From Fontivivens sp964399735 (GTDB taxonomy: Bacteria > Zhuqueibacterota > Zhuqueibacteria > Residuimicrobiales > Krinioviventaceae), in the NCBI GenBank assembly GCA_964399735.1, contig CAYNSO010000002.1:97102-161101 (forward strand): a stretch of DNA of 64,000 nt, given 5' to 3'. The position numbers and the translations under genes are program-made. Below the pieces are notes generated by a model that saw nothing but the letters and a program-made list of their open reading frames with translations, ran no database searches and had not been told where the DNA came from. Of this stretch, positions 44,401 through 53,465 are shown piece by piece. Position 1 is the first letter of the stretch; each line of letters opens with the position of its first letter.

Positions 44401-44986
44401 CGATGAGGTAATTTTGAACCCGGAAAAAGATGTTGAAAAATCTGTCTTTTTCACCGCCACTTATCATACTGATGAAGCCGGTTGGGCTGAAATCGGCGGC
44501 GAGGACTTTTTCGTCATCGATCAAACAATTACCAGCAAGGACTGGACTCTGTATGTGTTTACACTTACCACCCCGGAAAACACGACCCGCATGTCGATTC
44601 GGGCCAGGTTGCAACATCAGGCAACCGGTAAGGTTTATTGGGATGACTTTGCTGTTGTAGAGGGTAATGTAACCAAGGTGAACGGTGAAAATTTGAATAT
44701 TGTGCCGATTCATTATACCTTATCCCAAAACTATCCCAATCCATTCAATCCGACAACGACAATCAGCTTCTCATTGCCGGCCAGTGAACAGGTAGAATTG
44801 GTCATCTATAACCTGTTGGGCGAAAAGATCCGAACCCTGGTCAATGAGGTTACGCAGGCTGGTCAACACCACGTTGTTTGGGACGGACGCAATGATAATG
44901 GTCAGCTTTTGTCAAGCGGCGCTTATTTCTATGTTTTAGAAACAGCACAAGCCCGCATGACGCGTCGTATGACCTTGCTCAAATAG
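41453..44986 (+). CDS. Exported triple-repeat carbohydrate-binding-like protein with sorting tail
   Basis: A 1177-residue protein starting at ATG 41453, with AGAGGTGA upstream; a signal peptide ends near residue 26 (PALAQ). The body is three tandem repeats of ~348 residues (DNA about 41531-42580, 42590-43620, 43625-44665). Each repeat has two beta-sandwich modules resembling CBM4/9-type domains: one with the pattern RSPERSLKISD..GGWVKT..VWLDDIF and one with FGVPxGWFFWKD..YAHxGxxSLRxSD..ITYHxxDAGWAE. A FlgD-like sorting tail (YPNPFNPTTTISF to MTRRMTLLK) closes it. No catalytic domain is seen. It most likely holds polysaccharide at the cell surface before TonB uptake. Confidence 0.82.
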   Translation: MKFLKQTFLCTAVIVSFLVFSPALAQINTIENGGFENVDNPAYWYKLDADGATVEWAEDQFRSPERSLKISDADGPDAPSWKSENFATLQWNPTTGLTKNIEMLVGGWVKTQNVNVSPANDNDKITLSFTFKDAAGATIFGQPVIMEIPQNQASTDWVEIKNDVPIVLPEDAAECYVEFKFGANATGTAWLDDIFLYNAPGAEGWIGGLFNANFGVPAGWFFWKDYMDTGAPGYGIVSISKNYAHKGAHSLRISDTADNPAEVVAISNRNAVDPGRSYGFSAWVKLEDANVNPTRDVEQAVFFTITYHNDDAGWAEIGGEDFFVIDQSLSDTDWRLYEFTFTPPEGTTRISIRPRMQHQAIGDTYWDDIRIYPVGIAKKNFSFDESLNPANWSARNGGEADVEWDGDVYRSPERSLKISDAGGDDDPYWISANMAKLQWNSTNGITANVEMVIGGWVKTENVNTNPATANDEIYLSYSFYDATGNMIFGQPVVMKIPQANASTDWVEIKNETPVVLPVDADSMIVMFYFGPNATGTVWLDDIFMKNAPGAEGWLGDLYNGNFGVPEGWFFWKDKMSEGEADYGVVSISDTYAHSGKNSLRMSDDATNPAEVVLISDRNPVEPNMEYLVSVWVKLVGTNLNIEKDIEKAVFFTVTYHSNDAGWAENHGADFLVVPQTVTDRDWALYTFRIKTEANDHRISIRGRMQHQATGDVYLDDFQVVPIASPMANYDFENAELPAHWTKRNEGESTLSWTSAVSRSPQRSLMIQESDGNDAPMWTTHANMAKLYWNPTTGITPNIEMEIGGWVKTENVNTNPANADEEIQLVYEFFDATGALIFGQPVVLNVPQTQATIDWTQIKNDVPIVLPVDADSLAITFKFGPQATGTVWLDDIMMCNAPGAEGWLGGIFNGNFGVPEGWFFWKDKMDNGEAGYGVVSVTEDEAHTGNFSLLISDDDTNPAEVVAISNRNPVQENRVYTVQAWVKTDEVILNPEKDVEKSVFFTATYHTDEAGWAEIGGEDFFVIDQTITSKDWTLYVFTLTTPENTTRMSIRARLQHQATGKVYWDDFAVVEGNVTKVNGENLNIVPIHYTLSQNYPNPFNPTTTISFSLPASEQVELVIYNLLGEKIRTLVNEVTQAGQHHVVWDGRNDNGQLLSSGAYFYVLETAQARMTRRMTLLK

Positions 44987-44997
44987 TATAACTTGAA

Positions 44998-45023
44998 GGA
45001 GCCGGTTAGCAATAACCGGCTCC
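44998..45023 (+). terminator. Intercistronic hairpin between the binding protein and TonB receptor genes
   Basis: An 11-bp perfect stem (GGAGCCGGTTA, 44998-45008, with TAACCGGCTCC, 45013-45023) closes a GCAA tetraloop, a stable GNRA type. It lacks a T-run, so it is more likely an mRNA-stabilising or attenuating hairpin than a full terminator. Confidence 0.6.
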
Positions 45024-45058
45024 ATTGATTTAGTATCATTCTGTAAAGAGGAGCCACA

Positions 45059-47779
45059 ATGAAGGTAAAAGCTCGCGAATTAGCGCTTTTGTCTCTTTTA
45101 GCGATATTTCTCGCCGCATCAGTTAATGCAGGCACTTCCGGAAAAATTGTCGGTAAAGTGATAGACGAAGAAACCAGGGAAACCTTGCCGGGTGTGAATG
45201 TGATAATCGAGGGTTTATCTTTGGGCGCGGCTACAAATACCGCAGGAGAATTTTTTATTTTACGGGTGCCGCCCGGCAGGTATACGATAAGTGCGTCCAT
45301 GATGGGGTATAAAAAAATCCGCGTGGAAAATGTGCAGGTTTCTATTGACAAAACCAGTAATGTGGACTTTGTTCTGCCACCAACAATTCTGGATTTGGGT
45401 GAATCGGTGACAATTGTGGCAACCAGACCTCTTGTAGAACGGGATTTAACATCAACGGCAACTACCATCAGCGCGGATATTATAGCAAGAATGCCGGTGC
45501 AAACTCTGCAGGATGTTGTCAATCTCCAGGCCGGTGTTGTTGAAGGCCATTTTCGGGGCGGACGTAGCGGTGAAGTAGCATATTTACTTGATGGCGTTTC
45601 GTTGAATGATGTCTATTCCGGTGATAATGCGCTGGTTATAGAAAGCAGCGCAATCCAGGAACTTCAGGTCATCAGCGGCACTTTTAACGCAGAATACGGC
45701 CAGGCCATGTCGGGCATTGTTAATGTGGTCACCAAAGAGGGTGGCGAAACATATCATGGAAAAATTAGCAGCTATATAGGTGATTATGTCAGCGGGAACA
45801 AGGATATTTTCTGGAACATTGATAAATTCAATCCCACCTACAACATGGAGGCATCGTTAAACGGCCCCCTGCCCTATACCGGTAAAAAATTAACCTTTTT
45901 TGCCGCAACCCGTTACCAGGACTCAGAAGGATTTTTATATGGTAAAGAATTTTTCGTTCCTTCCGATTCTGCCAATTTTCCCAGTAATAATGTAAACGAC
46001 TGGTATATCGAATCGCATGGTAAAAAGCTAAACTTTACAACTCAAGAACAATTAAAACAGGTAGCGGACAGCGTTGCCGGCGCTGCCAAAGCAGTAGCCA
46101 TGAATTCATCAAAAAGATTCACCGGTCAGTTAAAACTGACCTGGAAAATAAATCTGTCCAACAAACTGGATTTTGAAGGACTCTTTCAAAACCGAAAAAA
46201 TCGGGAATTCGACCCCATGTTCCGTTACAACCCCGCCGGAGATTATGAACGGCATCAAAACACCTGGAACAGCAGCCTCAACTATACAAGAGTATTAAAT
46301 GAGCGGTCGTTCTTTACACTAAAAATTTCCCGTTTTGACAATAATTACAAACAATATGTTTACAAAGACCCCCTTGACTCCCGTTATGTCAACCCCGCGT
46401 TGCTGGACGCTGCCAGCGGTAATGCCTTTATAACAGGCGGACAAAAAATGTGGCATTTTTACCGCAACACTACCACGACGCTTGGACGTATGGATTTAAC
46501 ATCACAGATCGACAAACATCACCAAATAAAAATTGGCGGTGAAGCCCGCCAGCATCGTTTGTGGTTACGGGCTTTTGAGATCCGCTTAAACCGCGATACC
46601 AACTGGCAACCCTATATACCGGCGGTTACCAAAAATGTCCAAAACAATGACGAGTACCTGTACCATCCTCTGGAAGTTGCCGCATATTTACAAGATAAAA
46701 TCGAACTCGATTATATGGTCGTTAATGCCGGTATTCGCTTTGACTATTTCCGTGCCAACGGCAATAAACCTCAAGATTACCAGGCGCCAAACCGGGCACA
46801 ATTTGATATTGCCGGCATGTCTTCACAAATCAGCCCGCGCTTTGGGCTATCTTATCCCATAACCGACCGGGGCGCTATTCATGTTTCTTATGGACAATTC
46901 TTCCAGATTCCAAATTTTGAATTTCTCTATACCAATCCAGATTATGAATTATATGCAACCAGCGATTATGGCACAACCAACCCTCCGGAACGACAACCGA
47001 ACGCCATTGGCAATGCCGAGTTAAAACCGCAAAAGACTACCATGTACGAAATTGGTTTACAACAGCAATTGTCCAAAGATATATCAATGACTTTGACGAC
47101 ATATTTTAAAGATATTCGTAATTTACTGGGTACGGAAATTCTGCACAGTTTGACCGGAATACGTTATGCGCGCTATATAAACCGTGATTACGGGAATGTT
47201 AAAGGATTAACCCTGTCCCTGGAAAAACGCGTTTCAGACGGTTTTGGCGCAACAATAGATTATACCTACCAGATAGCTAAAGGGAATGCTTCGGATCCGG
47301 CATCCGCATTTCTGGATGTACAAGCCGGGCGCGAGCCGCAAAAACAAATCGTATTGCTCGATTGGGATCGCACACACAGCCTCAACATATCTGCAACCCT
47401 GGGCGACCCCGGCGACTATTCTCTAAGCCTTATCGGCCGGATGGGCAGCGGGCTGCCTTATACCCCTACCCAGCAGAATGTGCGAACTGCTGTGGAAAAC
47501 AGTGAACGCAAACCGTCATTTTACACCTTTGATCTCCATGCTTTTAAAAGATTTTCAATCAAAGGGCCAGATATCGTTCTTTTTATGCAAATATTAAACC
47601 TGCTTGACCAAAAGAATGAACAAGATGTATATTCCGACACAGGTCGCGCCAACTATACCCTCAGCGCTGCAACATCAGGTACAATATTTGGCGTCAATTC
47701 ATTGCAGGATTTTATCAACAGGCCGGATTTTTATTCTGCGCCGCGCCAGATATTGCTGGGTTTTTCTTTAGAATTTTAA
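45059..47779 (+). CDS. TonB-dependent outer-membrane receptor with carboxypeptidase-like N-terminal domain
   Basis: A 906-residue outer-membrane transporter. After a signal peptide (to ~24) comes a CarboxypepD_reg-like domain (~28-105: GKIVGKVIDEETRETLPGVN, then FFILRVPPGRYTI), a plug domain (~125-235, with YLLDGVSLNDVYSGDNAL and VVTKEGG) and a beta-barrel to an aromatic C-terminus (LGFSLEF). This is the SusC-like architecture, but no SusD follows. It is preceded by AGAGGAG 8 bases before ATG and followed 23 bp later by a 1050-residue exported partner. The likely substrate is an oligosaccharide from the same locus. Confidence 0.92.
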   Translation: MKVKARELALLSLLAIFLAASVNAGTSGKIVGKVIDEETRETLPGVNVIIEGLSLGAATNTAGEFFILRVPPGRYTISASMMGYKKIRVENVQVSIDKTSNVDFVLPPTILDLGESVTIVATRPLVERDLTSTATTISADIIARMPVQTLQDVVNLQAGVVEGHFRGGRSGEVAYLLDGVSLNDVYSGDNALVIESSAIQELQVISGTFNAEYGQAMSGIVNVVTKEGGETYHGKISSYIGDYVSGNKDIFWNIDKFNPTYNMEASLNGPLPYTGKKLTFFAATRYQDSEGFLYGKEFFVPSDSANFPSNNVNDWYIESHGKKLNFTTQEQLKQVADSVAGAAKAVAMNSSKRFTGQLKLTWKINLSNKLDFEGLFQNRKNREFDPMFRYNPAGDYERHQNTWNSSLNYTRVLNERSFFTLKISRFDNNYKQYVYKDPLDSRYVNPALLDAASGNAFITGGQKMWHFYRNTTTTLGRMDLTSQIDKHHQIKIGGEARQHRLWLRAFEIRLNRDTNWQPYIPAVTKNVQNNDEYLYHPLEVAAYLQDKIELDYMVVNAGIRFDYFRANGNKPQDYQAPNRAQFDIAGMSSQISPRFGLSYPITDRGAIHVSYGQFFQIPNFEFLYTNPDYELYATSDYGTTNPPERQPNAIGNAELKPQKTTMYEIGLQQQLSKDISMTLTTYFKDIRNLLGTEILHSLTGIRYARYINRDYGNVKGLTLSLEKRVSDGFGATIDYTYQIAKGNASDPASAFLDVQAGREPQKQIVLLDWDRTHSLNISATLGDPGDYSLSLIGRMGSGLPYTPTQQNVRTAVENSERKPSFYTFDLHAFKRFSIKGPDIVLFMQILNLLDQKNEQDVYSDTGRANYTLSAATSGTIFGVNSLQDFINRPDFYSAPRQILLGFSLEF

Positions 47780-47802
47780 CAGAACCTTTTTGAGAGGAAC
47801 AA

Positions 47803-50800
47803 ATGTTGAAAAAAAGTCTGTTTTTACTTGCATTTCTCTTTGTTTCAGCTACTGTATACGGGCAGCGTGAACCTGACCCGAATGTCGGTAGCCTGGAAAA
47901 TACCCGCTGGGGCACCATGGATGGCAACCTGGTTCGCACTGTATTTGCCAATCATGGAGAAATAGCCAACTGGGATGAAAAAGCCTGGCCAAATGGCGAA
48001 TGGCCCAAAGGTTCCGGGCATACTTATGTAGATGGCGTGGCGCTAATCGTCGCCGCACCGATTGTTGATGTTCAAGGCAAGGCGCATCATTCGGTAGTGA
48101 CTCGTTACCGCGAGGATATGGATGTTTCCCCCGATGGCATTCCCTGGGGTTTTGCGCCGCTGCCGGGATACTTTAATCCAAACTCCAAAGTTAACATCAA
48201 TAATTCCCCGGCTGTCAGTAATCAGCCGGAAACCTGGCCGGACTATTGGCCGGACAAGTCGATGAGCTATGCGGGAGAGTGGAACGGCTTTTTCAAAAAA
48301 GGTCAGTCCAATGCCGATCTGGAAGCTTATATGGTATTTGATGACGACCCGGACGAAGAATTTTTATATTATCCAAATCCGGCCGATTCCAGCCGCCGCG
48401 GCCTTGGTATTGAAGTCGCCTCCCGTCTCTTCCAATGGAACCAGGTGCTGGCTCAGGATGTGATCTTTGCTATTTATTTTATCACCAATGAAGGCATGGC
48501 CAATTACGACAGTACCTATTTCGCCTTTCATATTGACTGGGGTATTGGCGGTAATGACGACTCGGCTGACGACGCCGGCAATTATGATCTTGACCTGGAT
48601 ATTGCCTGGGCTTATGACGGGAATGGTTACGGCAGCCCCTACAATTGGTCGCCGGTGGGTGTAGCCGGATTTGCATTTTTGGAAAGCCCCGGCATTTTCC
48701 GCGATGGTCGTGACAATGACAATGATGGTCTAATTGATGAAAGAAGAGACAGCGGCCCGGGAGTCTTTTTGGATGCTTATCCTTATGGCGTTAGTAATCC
48801 GGATCAATTTCTCAAAGTTTATCCTGATCTCGTTCTCAGACCGCACTGGTCTGGCGATGAAAATATGAACTGGGATTCTTTTATGGATTTGAACGAAAAC
48901 GGCATCTATGACTATGGCGAGCCCCTGCGTGATGACCTCGGTGCGGACGGGTTAGGAATAAACGACAGCAATTATCCCGGCGCCGACGAAGGCGAGGGCG
49001 ACGGCATGCCCACTGCTGGAGAACCGGATTTTGATTTTACAGACAAGGATGAATCGGATCAGATAGGCTTGACCGGTTTCCAGGTGTTTGTACTGCATGA
49101 ATACAAAATGGAAAACGATGAAGCATACTGGAATGGCCTGCAAGACGCCCCGGCGCCGAGCGATAAACTGTTGGAAAACACCAATCTCGGCATGTTTTTC
49201 AGTTCCGGGCCGTTCAGCCTGCTGGCCGGAGAGACCCAGTTTTATTCCATGTCTCTTCTGTTTGGCGAAGACCAGCGTCAACTGGCGCGTACCAAAAAAA
49301 CCATTCAACAAATTTACAATGCCTCCTATCGCTTTGCCAAGCCGCCGGAGAAATCGCGCCTGACTGTGGTGCCCGGCGATGGCAAGGTAACTCTTTACTG
49401 GGATGACCTGGCGGAAAAATCCTGGGACCCGTTCCTGCAGGAATATGATTTTGAAGGTTACCGCATCTATCGCGCTACCGATCCGGAATTCCAGGAAATT
49501 CAAACCATCACCAACTCGTATGGTAAAAAAGTGTACCGGGAATTTCTCGCCCAGTTCGATTTAAAGAATGGCATAAGGGGTTTGCACCCGGTCGATACCG
49601 ATGGCATTAAATTCAACCTGGGTGAAGATACCGGCTTGCGCCATTATTATGTCGATACAAATGTTAAAAATGGTCAAACCTATTATTATGCCCTGGTTCC
49701 TTACGACCGCGGTTTTGTAGAACAAACCGCTACCGGTGAAATTTCGGGAATTCAACCTTCCGAGGCTTCAAGCGTTATCAAGGTTAATACCTCCGGGGTT
49801 GTGGAATACCTGGATATAAATACCGGTATTGCCACACCGCAGGCTCCGGCTGCCGGCTATACCGCGGCACACCTTGCAGATGGAATTCAGCATACCGGTC
49901 CCGGTACCGGCGCTTTTACGGTTGAACTGCTGGATCCGGCAATGCTGCTGGATAATAATTCGTATGAAATTGTATTTCATGATACATCAAAATTTGCACA
50001 AAATCAAAATCCGCTTTACGATTTAACAAACACCACTACCGGTGAAAAGTTGATCGAACAACGGCTGTTCTTATCCGGACGGGCGACTTCGCCAATTGTA
50101 AACGGCCTGGTTATTAACATGGTGAATGATACGACCGTGAAAATAAATGATGCCGGAACCGGCTGGGTTACCGGTAATGAACAGATATTGTTTCATGTCG
50201 GTATCGACAGCAGCCTGCTGGGACGCTTTGTCGCGTATCCGGCAGATTTTGAAATATCCTTTTTTGATCACATTGTAGACACCTCGCAGGCGCTCCTGTT
50301 CGGGCAACAAGCAATACCGGTCAAATTCACAATTTTTAACCTCACCGAAGGCCGCAATATGGAATTTTTACTAACGGATAAGGACAAAGATAATGAATTT
50401 TCACCCGGCGATGTTATCACTCTGGTCATAGGCCAAAAACTGGGTGAGCCGTTACAAGCGCCCAAATCGAAATTCAAAACTGCCTGGGCGATTACGTATG
50501 ATATCAGCGGCGCCGACATGCCCCGCTTCCAGGCAGGCGATGTCTTTCGTTTCAGCACCACCAAACCCTTCCGGGATGGTGAAATGGCAAGTTTCACAGT
50601 ACGCAACGCAGCCGTTAATAATCAAGAAGCCAAAAACAACCTGGATAAAATAACAGTAGTGCCAAACCCATATACTGCCGCTGCTTCATGGGAAACAAAA
50701 AGTCCATTCAGTTTTGGTCGTGGTGAACGCCGTATTTATTTTAATAACTTGCCACAAAAATGTAGCATCCGTATTTACACAGTACGCGGTTACCTGGTAG

Positions 50801-50955
50801 ACACAATTGAACATGATGATAGTGCAGAAAATGGCGCAGAGTCGTGGGATTTGCTGAGCAAGGATGGTATGGAAATCGCTTATGGCGTTTATGTATACCA
50901 TGTGGATGCGCCGAATATCGGTACTCATATTGGCAAATTTGCAGTAATCAAATAA
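47803..50955 (+). CDS. Large exported protein with Ca-binding-like repeats, FN3-like domain and sorting tail
   Basis: A 1050-residue protein with signal peptide (to ~21, VYGQ). The N-terminal ~500 residues are rich in Asp, Asn, Gly and Trp and include EF-hand-like acidic runs (DGRDNDNDGLIDERR, NENGIYDYGEP), suggesting calcium-stabilised loops. A fibronectin-III-like domain (~515-660, LTVVPGDGKVTLYWDD) is followed by beta-rich segments and a FlgD-like tail (KITVVPNPY to HIGKFAVIK). It sits between a TonB receptor and a PorV protein, exactly where SusD would be, and may fill a similar surface role. No enzyme family recognised. Confidence 0.75.
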   Translation: MLKKSLFLLAFLFVSATVYGQREPDPNVGSLENTRWGTMDGNLVRTVFANHGEIANWDEKAWPNGEWPKGSGHTYVDGVALIVAAPIVDVQGKAHHSVVTRYREDMDVSPDGIPWGFAPLPGYFNPNSKVNINNSPAVSNQPETWPDYWPDKSMSYAGEWNGFFKKGQSNADLEAYMVFDDDPDEEFLYYPNPADSSRRGLGIEVASRLFQWNQVLAQDVIFAIYFITNEGMANYDSTYFAFHIDWGIGGNDDSADDAGNYDLDLDIAWAYDGNGYGSPYNWSPVGVAGFAFLESPGIFRDGRDNDNDGLIDERRDSGPGVFLDAYPYGVSNPDQFLKVYPDLVLRPHWSGDENMNWDSFMDLNENGIYDYGEPLRDDLGADGLGINDSNYPGADEGEGDGMPTAGEPDFDFTDKDESDQIGLTGFQVFVLHEYKMENDEAYWNGLQDAPAPSDKLLENTNLGMFFSSGPFSLLAGETQFYSMSLLFGEDQRQLARTKKTIQQIYNASYRFAKPPEKSRLTVVPGDGKVTLYWDDLAEKSWDPFLQEYDFEGYRIYRATDPEFQEIQTITNSYGKKVYREFLAQFDLKNGIRGLHPVDTDGIKFNLGEDTGLRHYYVDTNVKNGQTYYYALVPYDRGFVEQTATGEISGIQPSEASSVIKVNTSGVVEYLDINTGIATPQAPAAGYTAAHLADGIQHTGPGTGAFTVELLDPAMLLDNNSYEIVFHDTSKFAQNQNPLYDLTNTTTGEKLIEQRLFLSGRATSPIVNGLVINMVNDTTVKINDAGTGWVTGNEQILFHVGIDSSLLGRFVAYPADFEISFFDHIVDTSQALLFGQQAIPVKFTIFNLTEGRNMEFLLTDKDKDNEFSPGDVITLVIGQKLGEPLQAPKSKFKTAWAITYDISGADMPRFQAGDVFRFSTTKPFRDGEMASFTVRNAAVNNQEAKNNLDKITVVPNPYTAAASWETKSPFSFGRGERRIYFNNLPQKCSIRIYTVRGYLVDTIEHDDSAENGAESWDLLSKDGMEIAYGVYVYHVDAPNIGTHIGKFAVIK

Positions 50956-50994
50956 GCTGTTGGTTCCCGTTAATCCGTATTAAGGGATTTGAAT

Positions 50995-52014
50995 ATGAAA
51001 AATAAAAGTTTGTTTTTAATGATATGCCTGATTTATTCCGGCCTGGTTCTTGCAGAATCCGATGTATCCAAAGTCGGAATTACTGCGGCGCCGTTCCTGG
51101 AAATTGGCATGGGCGCCAGAGCGCTTGGTATGGGCGGCGCATTTGTCGGCACTGCCGATGACGTCAGCGCTTTGTACTGGAATCCGGCCGGGATTGCCCG
51201 CTCTTCCACTATGCAATTTATGTTCATGCACAGCAAATGGATTGCCGATATTAATGTGAATTGGGCTGCTATGAGCGTGCCAATGGGCGCATTCGGCAGC
51301 CTCGGCTTGTCTCTTACCGCGCTGGATTATGGCGATATGCAGGTACGCACCATCGACCAACCGGACGGTACAGGAGAAATCTTTAACGCGTCCGATCTGG
51401 CGGTATGTGCCAGTTATTCACGGGCGCTGCTGGATCGTTTTATGATCGGCGGCAATGTCAAGTATATCAGGCAAAGCATCTGGCACGAAACCGCCAGCGG
51501 CATGGCTCTGGATTTCGGCACCTTGTTCATCACCGGACTAAAGGGGCTGCGTATTGGCGCCTCTTTAACCAATTTCGGCACAGATATGCGCATGGAAGGT
51601 AAAGATGTGCTGGTTTTTCATGATATTGATCCGTATATTACCGGCAACAATGAAAGAGTACCTGCAAACCTGCAAACGGAAAAGTGGTCGCTGCCCCTCA
51701 ATTTCCAATTTGGGCTGGCGATGGATGTGGTGCAAACGCCCCAAAACTTGCTGACCATTGCCGTTGATGCGGTACATCCCTACGATAATACCGAGTCTCT
51801 GAATGTCGGCGCGGAATATGGCTTTCGGAAAATATTCTTTTTACGAGCCGGATTCAGAGATCTGTTTCTGCGCGATGGCGAACAAGGTCCATCGTTTGGA
51901 ATGGGTTTGGCTAACCATTTCGTCGGTAATATGAGTATGCAGTTTGATTATGCCTATGCCGATTTTGGCCGTTTGGAAAATGTGCAATATATCTCGTTTA
52001 GTTTGTCATATTAG
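50995..52014 (+). CDS. PorV/UPF0164 family outer-membrane protein
   Basis: A 339-residue outer-membrane beta-barrel protein with a signal peptide (to ~21) and the family opening EIGMGARALGMGGAFVGTADDVSALYWNPAG, then alternating beta strands to an aromatic end (YISFSLSY). I choose ATG 50995 (AAGGGA at 50982-50987) over TTG 50989. PorV is a shuttle of type IX secretion that binds C-terminal sorting domains; its place after two exported proteins with such tails fits. It could instead be a transport barrel. Confidence 0.85.
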   Translation: MKNKSLFLMICLIYSGLVLAESDVSKVGITAAPFLEIGMGARALGMGGAFVGTADDVSALYWNPAGIARSSTMQFMFMHSKWIADINVNWAAMSVPMGAFGSLGLSLTALDYGDMQVRTIDQPDGTGEIFNASDLAVCASYSRALLDRFMIGGNVKYIRQSIWHETASGMALDFGTLFITGLKGLRIGASLTNFGTDMRMEGKDVLVFHDIDPYITGNNERVPANLQTEKWSLPLNFQFGLAMDVVQTPQNLLTIAVDAVHPYDNTESLNVGAEYGFRKIFFLRAGFRDLFLRDGEQGPSFGMGLANHFVGNMSMQFDYAYADFGRLENVQYISFSLSY

Positions 52015-52165
52015 AAACAGTATGAACCCGGCGTCATTATTAAAAAACCAGCGCCGCCACGTTAATTTTAAAAATAATTTTTTAGAAACCTTGTTTTATA
52101 TGGTTCATGATAAAATTTTTTACCGTTTATCCAGAGCGAATAAATATGAAAAGTAGTATCATTGT

Positions 52166-53458
52166 ATGATAAATATAAAATATATCGTTACCATTGTTAT
52201 TCTCGCTTGTATATTATTTCTATCCTGCCGGAATGCGGAAACACCTGACGGCGGTAAAAAGCAGTTAATTTACTGGCCTGCCGCCAACGCCCAGGAAATT
52301 AGTTTAGCGCAACAGGCCGCCGATATTTGGAACAAAAGCCATCCGAATATCCCGGTCGTTGTACAACCGATTCCGGAAAGCCAATCGACTGAAGAAGTGC
52401 TGCTGGCGGCAGTCGTCGGTAAAACCACGCCGGATATTTGCTCAAATATCTGGCCGGGGATAGTCGGCCAGTTTGTACGCGCCAAAGCGCTGGTAGCGCT
52501 CGATTTATTCAGTGATTTTGATTCCGTTGCGGTTACACGCTTGCCACAAGAACAGCTTGCCACCTGTCGTCACAATGATGGTCATGTCTACCAGATGCCC
52601 TGGAAAACCAACCCCATTATGCTGGAATACAATATTAATATGCTAAAAAAAGCCGGTTATGACAAACCTCCGGCAACCTACTCTGAATTTATCGAAATGG
52701 GCAAAAAAATAACTAGCGATAATAACGGCGACGGCCAAAACGATCAATGGATGATGTATGTTGATGTAAATATGAAATGGTGGCTGCGATACTTTGATTT
52801 CTATACATTTTATATAGCCGCTTCCGGGGGAGAAACGCTCATCAGGGATCGGCAAATTGTTTTTGAAAACCAGGCTGCCATCCAGGTAATGCAGTTCTTT
52901 CAGGAGTGTTTCCAGTTAAAAATTTTTCCGATGGCGCGGTTTCAGAACGATACTTTCCTTGGCGGACTGGTCGCCACGCATGTTACCGGACCCTGGAATA
53001 TCGATCATCTCAATAAATTTAAAAACGATGACCTGGAATTTGATTATGCTACTATCCCGATACCAGATTCTGCCACCGGGCCGGTAATGACTTATGGCGA
53101 TCCGAAAAACATTGCCATATTCAGCACAACGCAATATCCGCAACAAGCCTGGGAATTTGTCAAGTTACTGGTTTCAGTGCAGCAGGATTTTAAATTATTG
53201 CAAATTGCCAGCCAAATCCCGATTCGTAAAGACTTATTTGCAGTGCCGGAATTTACTGCCTATTTTAAAGAGCATCCCAAAATGGCCCGCTTTGCCGAAC
53301 AAGCGCCCTATACACGAGGCGTGGATACCGATCCCGAACTGCGCGAAATTTTCGATACGATTGCTGAAGAATTTGAAGCCTGTTGCATTCTGGGCAGAAG
53401 AACGCCGGAAGAAGCAGTGCGTATAGCTGCGGAACGATCTCGGGAGACATTAAGGTAA
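52166..53458 (+). CDS. ABC sugar transporter substrate-binding lipoprotein
   Basis: A 430-residue extracytoplasmic solute-binding protein of the family 1 (maltose-type) fold, with lipobox ILFLSC (Cys 21). Blocks seen include QAADIWNKSHPNIPVVVQ, TPDICSNIWPG, GKKITSDNNGDGQNDQW and the hinge region ATHVTGPWNIDHL. It is followed by two MalF/MalG-type permeases, 7 bp later and overlapping, so the three form one uptake system for an oligosaccharide. No ATPase gene lies in the window; a shared MsmK-like ATPase elsewhere would be needed. Confidence 0.93.
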   Translation: MINIKYIVTIVILACILFLSCRNAETPDGGKKQLIYWPAANAQEISLAQQAADIWNKSHPNIPVVVQPIPESQSTEEVLLAAVVGKTTPDICSNIWPGIVGQFVRAKALVALDLFSDFDSVAVTRLPQEQLATCRHNDGHVYQMPWKTNPIMLEYNINMLKKAGYDKPPATYSEFIEMGKKITSDNNGDGQNDQWMMYVDVNMKWWLRYFDFYTFYIAASGGETLIRDRQIVFENQAAIQVMQFFQECFQLKIFPMARFQNDTFLGGLVATHVTGPWNIDHLNKFKNDDLEFDYATIPIPDSATGPVMTYGDPKNIAIFSTTQYPQQAWEFVKLLVSVQQDFKLLQIASQIPIRKDLFAVPEFTAYFKEHPKMARFAEQAPYTRGVDTDPELREIFDTIAEEFEACCILGRRTPEEAVRIAAERSRETLR

Positions 53459-53465
53459 AAGGAAT

